A stretch of DNA of 64,000 nucleotides from Spirometra erinaceieuropaei (Eukaryota; Platyhelminthes; Cestoda; Diphyllobothriidea; Diphyllobothriidae): positions 36,156-100,155 of the forward strand of contig CACRXP010000142.1 in assembly GCA_902702965.1 (NCBI GenBank), given 5' to 3'. The notes under the pieces were generated by a model. It saw only the letters and a program-made list of their open reading frames with translations, did no database searches and was not told the DNA's origin. The translations under genes and the position numbers were made by a program. Positions within the stretch are counted from its first letter, which is position 1, and each line of letters starts with the position of its first letter. Shown in pieces: positions 34,756-44,415 of this stretch.

Positions 34756-35825
34756 CGCGTGCTAGCAAAAGTCAAGACACTGGCTATATGGCAGACGAGA
34801 TCGAAAGTTTTCCTATATTAAATAAGCGGCTGATCTTCAAAAGAAGACATAGGCTTATAAAGTATTACGTAAAAGCTAGGAAATTATTTATTTTACGAAG
34901 ACTATCAATTGGAAAACGACTGTGCGACAGCTTAATTATGTAAGGCCCTTCGTAAGTGACAGCAGAGCAGGAGAATAAAACAGATTGACAAAATGATAAG
35001 ACTATAATAAACACAGAGTCTTAGTACTTTTCGATTGTCTCTTGCTCATTAAATTGGCGTAAGAGAGACTACTTGGCCGTCACTGGTGGTTTCGTGTACA
35101 TAACTATAGGCAAAAAGTCCAGATTTTGCTGAACTAACTATGTTTTCTTGCATTGTCCTCGCTGCTTCGGAGCAACGGAAAGAAAGCTTCGGTGGGACTG
35201 GGGTCAGAACTGTTGGTAAGAATAAATAAGCTTCATAGTCCGCAGGCACCAAGCCTGACTGTGATTTTAAAAAATACATCATAGTCGTAAGTTAGATTGA
35301 AATTGTATCTCCTTTGAACGATGAACAGCGGATTATCCCGCAGCATTGGAGTCCATTGGACGGCTTTAAGTGTCGCTGTAACTAAAGGCATCCTCTACGA
35401 TGTCAATATAAACCTATTGTTGATTTTCTCTGCTTTTGAGCTCACATGGTCATCAAAACCATCAGGCGTCGACAGTTCTTGAAAGTATCTATTGATACAG
35501 TTTATCCTCGGTGGAAACAATGGATCTTTTGGGCCGTCTTTGGAGGCCAACCGAAGCATACGACCTCATCAAAAAGGTAAAAGCAGAAAAAAAAATCAGT
35601 AATAAATATACCCTATTGGCAAACAAAAAGTTCTTTGTAAGTTGCTTAATAAAAATTGGCCTTGTCATCTTTCTTGCATAGGAACTGTTCTGTCTATATA
35701 TGCCTAAATCTGGGCGTTGTTCTTTCATAAAAGAGTATCCATAGAGTAGCCTTGTTTTATCTTAAAAATAATAGCTAACGATTTGGACCGCGGCCAGTTG
35801 GTAGCACTTCAACTCCACGCCCCGC
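34756..35825. other. No recognised feature
   Basis: AT-rich with short ORFs. No motif recognised. Confidence 0.4.
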
Positions 35826-36090
35826 AGGAAGTGCTTCGACATCGTAATTGCACGGCTTAACACAGGAAAGTGACAGCATATTACGGGCACTTAATATGGA
35901 TTTGTTTACTCCAACTAACTCTTCTCGTGGTAAAACCAACTATCGTCACACTTATGCAACGTCTTCTGAAGCTTAACTTGCTTCCTACATTTTCGAATAA
36001 ATGAGATTTTCCTACGTGAATCTGCCTGAACTTCATGGACACACAGTCCCACTTTCGTTTCAAGAAAGCAATATCGTAAATGCACTCCCA
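35826..36090. repeat. Dispersed repeat E, copy 2
   Basis: Aligns with 32009-32310 in the same orientation. It starts CAGGAAGTGCTTCGACATCG and ends after GACACACAGTCCCAC and a CAAGAAAG block. Class unknown. Confidence 0.6.
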
Positions 36091-38465
36091 CTTATGCAAA
36101 TATCCATTTATACAACAACAGTTAGCAACAAAGGGGTTAGGTAGGGGTAATTACTTTCGCCTAACCTTGGTTTGTTTTACTTCCATAAAACGGAGATACA
36201 ATGGCCCCTAAATCAATTTAGTAAACAAACAATTACGCCAATTATATGCGGCACTACTCTCTCAAATTCCGATCACGACATTTCGTGAGTTACGTCATCT
36301 ACTATATACATTTACATGGAAAGCTCAAATTCGCCGATTTTTAAACACACATTACCGCAATATGGACGGTTTCCGACGTATAAGGAATTAGTTGGCACAA
36401 TCCATCAGTTTAAGCAAGGTTTACTGACACTACGATTTACTGGAAATCATACTGACTAACAAACTAAAGGCAAAAAGGCGTTCAGCAGTTCAACTCTCTG
36501 TCCTTTTAAAAAATTCAAATCTTTGTAGTGAATTTTGGTTGTGTAGCCTTTATTCAAATAGTAAAAGTTCGATGTCAACTAAAACAATAACCTAGGGACG
36601 TCTTACACCTGTATAAATGCAGATTTATCTGCCTCTCTAGAATTATCTGAAAATATTCTGTTTCATCTCTTTTTTTCAAATAAACATAATGGAAATATAA
36701 AATGCGTGTGTCTTCACATTCCACAATCCGTAGGAATAATCTTTGCCGAATTCAAGCTACGAAATTTTTAAAGGACAATGCATTAAACTATTTCAATCCT
36801 AGTTTCTCACCTGTGCTGCGATTCCGTGACTAAAACTGAAAGTTGTGACGGTCAAATGACATACGACACACAGTGCTGTGCTCAGCGAAGGCATTAGCAT
36901 ATCAAAATTTATTCGGTTCTTATTTTTGTTTGCGAAGCCAAAGGGTTTTGTATTGTCATAGCTTTCCCTGTAATCATCACCTTACGAGAAAGTTTCTTTT
37001 AGTCATGCAAACAAATCGATTTTTATCTAAATGCTGGACGTGGTTAGCGTTCTGGCTACTAGGTATACTGGGTTCATTCAGAAAGCATTTGTAAATACTG
37101 ATCATTCCAATAAACTTGCGGATACATTCACTCGAACAACTTATGTGGCGCTTGCAGTGAGCTGACATGTGCGAACTTTAAACAAATGACTCTGTATGGC
37201 AGCAGGAACGGCAGGATATTAAAATAAACTTCCTGCACTTTAGAAGGAAAAAATACATCTTCAGTTTGAAATAATCTATATTCAGCAGTACTTGGTCATC
37301 TTGACATGCGTCGAATTGATTTTGCTCGCATGGTGCATGAAATATAAACATGATTTTATATAACTCAACAATTGATTTAGTTGCTGTCTGTTAATAATTG
37401 TTTAAAATTAAAGACTTAAATCTGAAAATGTAAATGATTATGCTATGTGCTTATTCACTACGTTATTAAAACCTGCTCAGTGCCTGGAATTGGATAAGCG
37501 AACCAGGTCGACTCCTCTCTTCACCTGAGCTAAAAATATTCACAGCAAATCCACTTCCATCACGTCCTCTGAAGTTTTTTAACACTTTGTAACGATTGAA
37601 CCCGTCTTGCCAAGTAGGCGCCCGTAGTGGTCTAGACTCTCTCTCTTCTTCGCTTAGTTCTTCCGACGTCGCCTTATACTGTCCAACTTAAAAGTGAAAC
37701 CGCGGCGGTCTTGTTATTTTCGGATGTGGAATGAATCAAAACGTAACATCGTCGGAGTCTCCGCGCTTTGGCATAACGATTCAGTTGCAAGCAAGCGACT
37801 GGGCGTTGGATGTTGTCACACGAAAGGATGTTACGGCGTGTAACGCAGAAGTAAAAGGATAAAGGTAGACTTCCAGTAGAGCAAGTTACGCGACACCCAT
37901 CTCTATTGATCGTCGACTAAGCAGGGCTTTTGATGAGCTGTAAGATAATAACTTGGTTAAGTATACGGTCAAGATTCTTGAGTCAAGTTCTACACAGGAG
38001 AAAACCCCACAACAGTTCGTCTTGTGCAACTTTTACTTGTATTTTACATAAGACCGACATGACCGGATCTTAGCATTAAACTGTCGAACTAGCCAACTGA
38101 ATCCAAAGTTCAGTACATCGTGGACAACGATAGGGTGAGGGTCCCCACTTAATAGTTGGCCGACTATGGAACGTGCCGTACGGAAATGATGGTAATGGCT
38201 GTTTGACGGGTAAGTCAGCACTCCAGACAGTAGGCTAACAACATACAAGAAAGCACAAATTGTTTGACATCATGCCAAAAATCTTATCTTAGGCTTTCAT
38301 GTGGCAATGGAACTAGGCGTCCTGTGTAAGAAAAATATACAAAAACCAAATTTTAAAAAATTAGCGGAATTTGGGTAATGGTTTAAAGTCGCAGGAAGTA
38401 GATTTTGTTAGCAGTGTAAGGCCTGGAACGGTCTGCAAATGGATGACGAAATAAAACGCCACGCT
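36091..38465. other. AT-rich stretch without recognised features
   Basis: One short block at about 36270-36310 (GACATTTCGTGAGTTACGTC, then ATCTACTATATA) resembles a family B right terminus. Otherwise there is nothing beyond short ORFs. Confidence 0.45.
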
Positions 38466-38925
38466 ACACGGTTCACTATCTTTGTCGGTAATACCATTCT
38501 GCCTATTTTATTCGCCTCCGTGCGGCTGCTGGCTGGACTCAAGAGAGTGCCCATAAATCGCAACGGAACGGGTGAGTTCCATAATAACGATCGGTGAGCG
38601 CCCCTCCATCATTGGGTATTTCCGATAAAAACCGACCGAACAGCGAGCCCGTGGCTCAGTGGTTAGGTGTGCTTGAATTTCCACCCAACAGGTCGCGAGT
38701 TTAAGCCCCAGGTGTTCTTCACCTCGCGGTTGGGTATGACTGACTGACGAAGGCTATTAAACCATAACTGGTCATTCCAGTCTCCCTTGTCTTTATCAAT
38801 AATAACATTCTGCCTATATCATGCGTCGCTGTGCGGCTGCTGGTTGCGCTGAAGAGAGAGCCACTCAGACAAAACAGGACGAGTGAGTTCCGCAAGAACG
38901 ATTGGTGAGCGCCCTCTACCTAACA
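38466..38925. repeat. Repeat G pair flanking a SINE
   Basis: Positions 38470-38615 and 38780-38925 are direct repeats: CATTCTGCCTAT, GTGCGGCTGCTGG, GTGAGTTCC and a CGATCGGTGAGCGCCC-type block. Between them lies the tRNA-like unit at 38643-38745. The whole may be a composite or duplicated SINE. Confidence 0.6.
38643..38745 (+). repeat. tRNA-derived SINE, second family
   Basis: The head reads GCGAGCCCGTGGCTCAGTGG (A-box-like) and then GGTCGCGAGTTTAAGCCCC (B-box-like). It is followed by TTCTTCACCTCGCGGTTGGG, whose TTCTTCAC..GTTGGG tail recalls the tail of the other SINEs. Probably a different tRNA head on a related tail. Confidence 0.6.
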
Positions 38926-39113
38926 CACAATTTTGTCTGGGAACGAGCTTGTTGTTCTGACACCTGCCTCTCAATAAGATACACGAATTCCATGACGTGA
39001 CGTACTTGGACGAGTCGGGCACCTATCGGTGACCGCCCCTCAACCAATCTACTGACGCTCAGGTGGGGTTGCCAATAGAAGCAAAGAGACGAGTCCCAGG
39101 AAGTAATCTTAAA

Positions 39114-39622
39114 GAAGGAGACACGGTCGCAGGGACAAGAGCTTTATTAGCCTGACGTTTCGGATTCCTGATCGAATCCATCGTCAGAGACAACAGCAGA
39201 TACGGGTGATTCACTCACTAGGGGCTGCAATATCGATAGGATGCAGTCGCCATGCTACCGCATACCTATGAACATTCACGACTCCCCCCTTCATCCGGGA
39301 ACGTTGGGCTTGGTCGATGCGTCAGATGGTCGATCAATCCTCACACCAAAATCCAACGCACGTGATGAAGTTGCAGCAATTAACGACGTGAATGTCGACC
39401 ATCAAACATTTAGCACACCAAGTGCAACGATCCCGGATGAAGGGGAGGGGCCGTGAACGTTCATAGATATGCGGTAGCATGGCGACTGCATCCTATAAAT
39501 ACTGCAGCCCCTTGTGCGTGGATCACCCGTATCTGCTGTTATCTCTGATGATGGATTCGAGCAGGAATCCGAGATGTCAAGTTAATAAAGCCCTTTTTAC
39601 AGCGATCATGTCTCCTTCCTCG
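39114..39622. mobile_element. Foldback PLE-1-derived element with two opposed ends
   Basis: The left arm, 39114-39313, is the inverted copy of the right arm, 39418-39622. The 104-bp spacer holds the GATGAAGTTGCAGCAATTAA block of the PLE-1 3' region. Each arm carries a hammerhead (one intact, one mutated), a tail GCTTTATTA or TAATAAAGC, and a GCATCCTAT box. There is no coding sequence. The element is two PLE 3' ends face to face, with no RT between them. It must have been mobilised in trans (inference). Confidence 0.7.
39149..39192 (-). ncRNA. Type I hammerhead ribozyme motif (intact core)
   Basis: Minus strand: TGTCT, CTGACGA, stem II GGATTC/GAATCC with loop GATCAG, GAAAC, GTC, AGGCT. Stem I (TGTCT against AGGCT) pairs over its four inner positions. 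All invariant bases are present (N7 is C, which is allowed). The mate in the right arm at about 39540-39583 has GAGAT in place of GAAAC and should be inactive. Confidence 0.75.
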
Positions 39623-39624
39623 TG

Positions 39625-39971
39625 ACTTACATAAGTAAGGTTCTCATCTTAGCGTTGTCTCGTCAAAATTTCTCATCCCGAATATACTGCATTTCGACAT
39701 TAGAAACATTCATATGTACGTCTCCGAGGGTGCACAATGACGCATGTCGCGCGCGCATGGCGCGCTCATTTAGGAATTGACGATCGCATTAGACAGCCTC
39801 ACGTAATGGTCACCCAATAAATAGCCTAATAAGCAATTAATATACTTTGTTTTACAGGTTAGATAAACACGCCATAGCATCTGAGAAGGGCACCTATATT
39901 ATTTAAAGATAAAACTGCGAAACCACGTTGCCATATCTTGACTATTACCCTATATATATTAATTGTCAAGG
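39625..39971. other. No recognised feature
   Basis: Short unassigned spacer before a family A element. Confidence 0.35.
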
Positions 39972-39973
39972 TA

Positions 39974-40964
39974 CAGTGAGTGACTGATCTCATGAAATTT
40001 TGGCTGAAATTCTGAAATGCATTTTCGATTAGGAAGGATTACTTGGTCGCGGTTGTAATACTGGTTATCTTATGGCATACTCTTATAACAATTCGGAATC
40101 GGCAGGATGTCGGCTTTTCAAAGCACTTCTTTTCAATCTCCTGTAGAAAGCGTGCTCGGTAAAAAATGAAAACTTAAGTAGCATGCATTTCTCCCATTGA
40201 TTTTCGATGTTCTTGGAAATTCAAATATATTTTATAGAAACCATGAAAAATTATGCTTTATTTTACTCAATCAATAGATAATCACGTCTTCTTTATGTTT
40301 TATACTTAAGGAAGGAGTATAAAAAATTTAAAAAAGTTTTCCAATTGCCGAATAATTTGGAGCCCGATCATTTGTTGCAATAGCGCTTAATGATTTCACT
40401 CTACAAGGTGCATTCGTTCCGCGTAAGGAAAATCACATATTTTTCTATGTTATTAAAGAGATATCATACAGAGTCCATAAAATTTTGCAATGGATGCAGA
40501 CTATGTTGTACATTACATGAGGAGTAGTGGTAAACGGCCAGGTACGATGCTGTGCGAATGGACATTTCGCGGTCTTAAAAAGTCTCATAATTTGAAACTT
40601 TTTTAATATCTAATTATGCTCCTTCCTTACGTATAATATATTAAGAAGACGTGATTCTCTATTGATTGAATAAAAGAAGGTATATTTTTGCTTATGCTTT
40701 TGAAAAGACATTTTTGAATTTATAAGACCATCGAAAATCAACGGGACAAGTGCTTGCTAATTAAGTAGTCATTTTTTACCATACACGCTTTCTACAGGAG
40801 ATTGAAAAGAAGTGCTTTGAAAAGCCGACATCCTGCCGAGTCCGAATTGTTATAAGCGTATGCCGCAAGATAATCAATATTACAACCGCGACCAAGTAAT
40901 CCTTCCTAATCGAAAACGCATTTTAGAATTTCAGCCAACATTACATGAGATAGGTCACTCACTG
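39974..40964 (+). mobile_element. Family A palindromic MITE (complete, 991 bp, best kept)
   Basis: Perfect-looking termini: CAGTGAGTGACTGATCTCAT at the left and ATGAGATAGGTCACTCACTG at the right, with TA on both sides (39972-39973, 40965-40966). The arms match each other over about 380 bp with few differences, and the ~200-bp spacer is unique. It lies directly against a family C repeat. Reference copy for the family. Confidence 0.85.
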
Positions 40965-40967
40965 TAT

Positions 40968-41375
40968 GTAGGTATCTTCCATGCCAGCATCAGCAAACCA
41001 TGGCCCTTGCAGTCTGATGTCTGCTCTCTGACATCTGGTTCCCTTCTGGTAGACGGGCTTGCGCCCCCACTGGGCATAGAGTTCCAGTCATCCTAACCCT
41101 CCTGATCCCTTTTGGTGCTGCTGCCGGTTAAAATCCTGACCTAGTGTTCGTTGTGGAGCAGAGGGTGTGATGGTACGCCAAAGTACCTGTCCAGTCCTGC
41201 CAGTCGCCTGCGCCCTCTCCCACTTTCTGTGTTCATGATTCTGTCTTGTCACCGGGTGGGTGGGAGGATATAGTGTGGTAAATGCTTCGCAAGTCTACTA
41301 TCAATACCAGAGAAATCACACGCAAGTTGCCGCGCCTATAGAGCACACAGGGGACATTCTCGTGTACGACGGTCG
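40968..41375 (+). repeat. Family C repeat, copy 5 (5' truncated)
   Basis: Starts in the ATGCCAGCATCAGCAAACCA block directly after the family A element. It ends at GGACATTCTCGTGTACGACGG. This is the only copy away from the 3-7 kb cluster, which shows that the family is dispersed and not only local tandem DNA. Confidence 0.7.
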
Positions 41376-41933
41376 AAATATCAGTCATAGAGGGGGTTTT
41401 ACGGGTAAGAGAAACACCCAGGACGGAGATCGAGAAGACAAAGAAAATAAACAAATTTCTACCGAAAGTCCTATCGTTCGTTGTCATTTGGCAAGAAATT
41501 AAGTGCGATACTTAAAAAAAAACAAGTCAAAAGCAATTCAGAAGATGAAGATGCGATCACCGGAACAATAAATTTATTTGCCTGACGTTTCGGATCCTTA
41601 CTCGAATCCATCATGAGAGACATTAGCAGATAAAGGTGATTGTGGCACCAGGAGTGCAGTATTTATAGCACGTGGCTGCCGTGGGACCGCATGCGCACTG
41701 CAATTAACAGTTCTCGTAATCACCGCTGGGGCCGTAATTGATGCGGTGGTGGCTTGTCGGTCCGAGTCCGAGTCGTTAATTGCCGCGATTTCGTCATCCG
41801 TGCTGGATGCTGGTATGACGATTGCTCGGCAAACTGGCTCACTGTCACCGTGATGATTGCTCGCCCGCGCCCTCCCCACGTGACTGATTCTCCTGCCCAG
41901 GGAAAATCGCAGTACGCTATAGGGTACCGGGAG

Positions 41934-42890
41934 GTGAAGGGAACGCCAATGGGTTCGCCGATTTCGGGACTCATAGCCGAGGCGGTCCTTCAACGGCTGG
42001 AGTCGCTGGTTTTCCGACACCACAGACCGAAATTTTAGGCTCGGTATGTGGATGACACCTTCGTCGTCATCGAACGGGATCAGGTGCCGACGTTCAAAGA
42101 GCAATTCAACGCCGTCTTCCCGTACATCCAATTTACGATGGAGGAGGAGGAAAACAATCAGCTGGCCTTCCCGGATGTCCTCGTCTGCCGCAAAGATTGT
42201 GGTGGCCTAAAAACCAACGTGTTCAGGAAAGCGACAAATACGACGCAAATACTGAACTTCAATAGCAACCACCTGATCAGTCACAAACGCAGTTGCGTAA
42301 GGGCGCTATATCGGCGCGTTGAGACGCACTGCAGTGTAATGGAAGACAAGGTTGCTGAACTACAATATCTTCGACGGGTAATGAGAGCCAATGGTTACCC
42401 GCGCAGCTTTGTCAACCAGTGCATACGAAAAGGACACCAGAGACCGAATCCAACCGGACCCAAATTTTGGCGGGCTCTTCCGTACGTGAAGAACGTCTCG
42501 GAAGCCGTCAGTCGTCTTCTCACTCCACTTGGAGGTGGGGTTGCACACAGGCCGGAAGCAACCATTAGGCGCCAAGTCATGAGGTCAAAAGACCCGCTGC
42601 CATGGCAGGACACGCCTGGAGTCATTTACCGGATCTGGTGTAGTTGCGGACAAAGCAATTATGTCGGAGAAACTGGGAGATTACTCCGTACGCGAATAGA
42701 CGAGCACGCAGCAGCATTGAGGTGGGGAGACGCTAACTCTCAAGTGGCGGCACACTCGACGGGACCCGGCCATATTTTCAAATTTCAAGAGGCCGAAATC
42801 CTCGCAAGAGGTGACAACCGCGTGAGCCGCGAGCTGCTCGAGTCATGGTTCTCAGGCCCGCAATCCATCAACAAGCACAATGACCTCCCG
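41934..42890 (+). pseudogene. PLE-1 reverse transcriptase / GIY-YIG endonuclease
   Basis: Frame from VKGTPMGSPISGLIAEAVLQ through the palm box YVDDTF (both Asp kept), AFPDVLVCRKD and the linker ANGYPRSFVNQCIRKGHQRP. The GIY-YIG domain follows (VIYRIWCSCGQSNYVGETG, RTRIDEHAAA with the His kept, SINKHND with the Asn). One stop, TAG at 42036-42038, replaces the Trp codon seen at 17.6 kb, three residues before YVDD. Otherwise it is open and runs on into the right arm as far as 43220. The N-terminal RT part is missing. It is catalytically better kept than the 17.4 kb copy, and with the identical arms it looks like the youngest PLE here. Confidence 0.9.
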
Positions 42891-43149
42891 GTACCCTATA
42901 GCGTACTGCGATTTTCCCTGGGCAGGAGAATCAGTCACGTGGGGAGGGCGCGGGCGAGCAATCATCACGGTGACAGTGAGCCAGTTTGCCGAGCAATCGT
43001 CATACCAGCATCCAGCACGGATGACGAAATCGCGGCAATTAACGACTCGGACTCGGACCGACAAGCCACCACCGCATCAATTACGGCCCCAGCGGTGATT
43101 ACGAGAACTGTTAATTGCAGTGCGCATGCGGTCCCACGGCAGCCACGTG

Positions 43150-43281
43150 CTATAAATACTGCACTCCTGGTGCCACAATCACCTTTATCTGCTAATGTCT
43201 CTCATGATGGATTCGAGTAAGGATCCGAAACGTCAGGCAAATAAATTTATTGTTCCGGTGATCGCATCTTCATCTTCTGAA
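43150..43281 (+). ncRNA. PLE-1 hammerhead, inactivated (both arms)
   Basis: TGTCT, CTCATGA in place of CTGATGA, stem II GGATTC/GGATCC, GAAACGTC, AGGCA, then AATAAA. The change of the invariant G5 to C should abolish cleavage. The same change is present in the left arm (41599-41640, minus strand), so it predates the duplication of the end. Confidence 0.65.
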
Positions 43282-43321
43282 CTGCTACCTGGAACTCGCC
43301 TGTTCGCTTCTAAAAGCAATT

Positions 43322-43729
43322 TTCAAAAAACAACGGACTTTGAATAATGCGCCGCTGTTTAGTCTAAATTAAGATAGGTAGAAAGGGAAATTTCGCACAA
43401 TGCCGGCAGTGAATTGCAAGCGATATTTACAGCTACACTAAATTTAACGTTATATTTTGGTATGACCATCTACTTGCGTGTCTTTTACCCTTCGTTTCCA
43501 ACTGAAATTACGCGTTCGTGCATCTTTAAGCCTTTTAAATAGTTACGAAAATTCTCATAGCAGTAATCAGAAGACGACGTGGCGAGTATACGTAGCTTTC
43601 AATAAATTCTCGTCGGGCCAGTACAATTATTTGAGAACGGAGTAGAAGTAAAAACACGTCAGTGATAATATAAATCGATTAAAGTTTGTCTTAAAACACA
43701 CGTCGGATATAGGAGGGGTGAAAGCGGAA
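43322..43729. other. No recognised feature
   Basis: Spacer between two PLE copies. A minus-strand ORF at 43627-43809 overlaps the PLE-3 3' end and is not convincing. Confidence 0.4.
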
Positions 43730-44415
43730 GGGAGCGGGGAGAGTTGCAGCGTTAGTCGACCTTCGACCAGTGTAGGCGCGGAGCCTGAACGTGGTTCTTC
43801 CGTGCGCACAAGACTGGTTTTCGCAACCTGATGGCGGCCGCCTCTGCAGTTGCTAACAGGCTCGATGGGACTTTATAGATCACACGAAACGGTTCATTGG
43901 GTTCTACACGATGTCCGGAATCGACAACATGCGCGAGAATGGCGCTGCTTATGCCCCTAGTTTCGCCTTTTCCCAGCCATGTCGGAGGTGTTTTCGTATT
44001 CTCTTGGATAAGCGACCACTCGTGAGACCAATATAACCTGCTTCGTAGGATCGAGTGAAGAAATGGATGCACATTGAGGTGGTCTTGGGTGTCAAGTTGT
44101 CCTTATCTTCTCCGTGTAGGATAGGAGGGATAGAAAAGGATACTTGAACACTTGCCGCTGGGAGGTTCGCGAAACAGTTTCCCCAAGGCGTCTCATCAGG
44201 AGTTCTCTCGCTGAAAAGCGACAGCTATGTCGGTTTCAGTCGTGGCAATTTCAAAGATGTCATCAACATAGCGGCCGTAATGTCTGAGTTTTCCGATCTG
44301 ATTTCTTAGTTGGAATCTCTCCAATTCGCTTTTAAAGACATCGGCCATGAGAAGTCGAAGGGGCGAGCCCATAGCAACACCGTCTATTTGTCTATAGAGT
44401 TGGTTGTCCAACAGG
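43730..44415 (-). pseudogene. PLE-3 reverse transcriptase / GIY-YIG endonuclease remnant
   Basis: Minus strand. The RT palm LYRQIDGVAMGSPLRLLMAD, then RYVDDIFEIA (44411-44196) is clear. About 125 bp of broken sequence follow. The EN comes next in two frames: EAGYIGLTSGRLSKRIRKHL, then after a frameshift PTWLGKGE, SSAILAHVVDSGHRVE and FRVIYKVPSS. It ends with IRLRKPVLCARKNHVQAPRL. The motifs differ clearly from PLE-1 (VKGTP, NYVGE) and from PLE-2 (GYIGC, NPVLC), where Asn is the last catalytic residue; here that position is Lys. The RT C-terminus and the linker are deleted. Dead copy of a third lineage. Confidence 0.85.

Larger units (their letters stand above)
41529..43321 (+). mobile_element. 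PLE-1 copy with perfect inverted 399-bp arms
   Basis: Left arm 41537-41935 and right arm 42883-43281 are reverse complements. I found no difference: both strands' translations of the arms are identical, and the untranslated tail matches base for base. The left arm joins the RT frame at VKGTPMGSP. A 10-bp direct repeat AAAAGCAATT lies at 41529-41538 and 43312-43321 and may be the target duplication, leaving a 31-bp tail after the right arm. Inverted terminal arms of this kind are a known feature of Penelope elements. Confidence 0.85.

Noticed and set aside
42880..43220. Long in-frame extension of the PLE-1 ORF through the right arm, and the mirror ORF on the minus strand of the left arm (41598-42131)
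   Set aside because: The frame past the nuclease domain is absent from the 17.4 kb copy, which stops at 18574. Both strands of the arm are open only because stops happen to be absent; this is non-coding terminal sequence.
41537..43281. LTR retrotransposon or endogenous retrovirus
   Set aside because: The repeats are inverted, not direct. The RT motifs and the GIY-YIG nuclease are those of Penelope elements. No integrase, protease or gag is visible.
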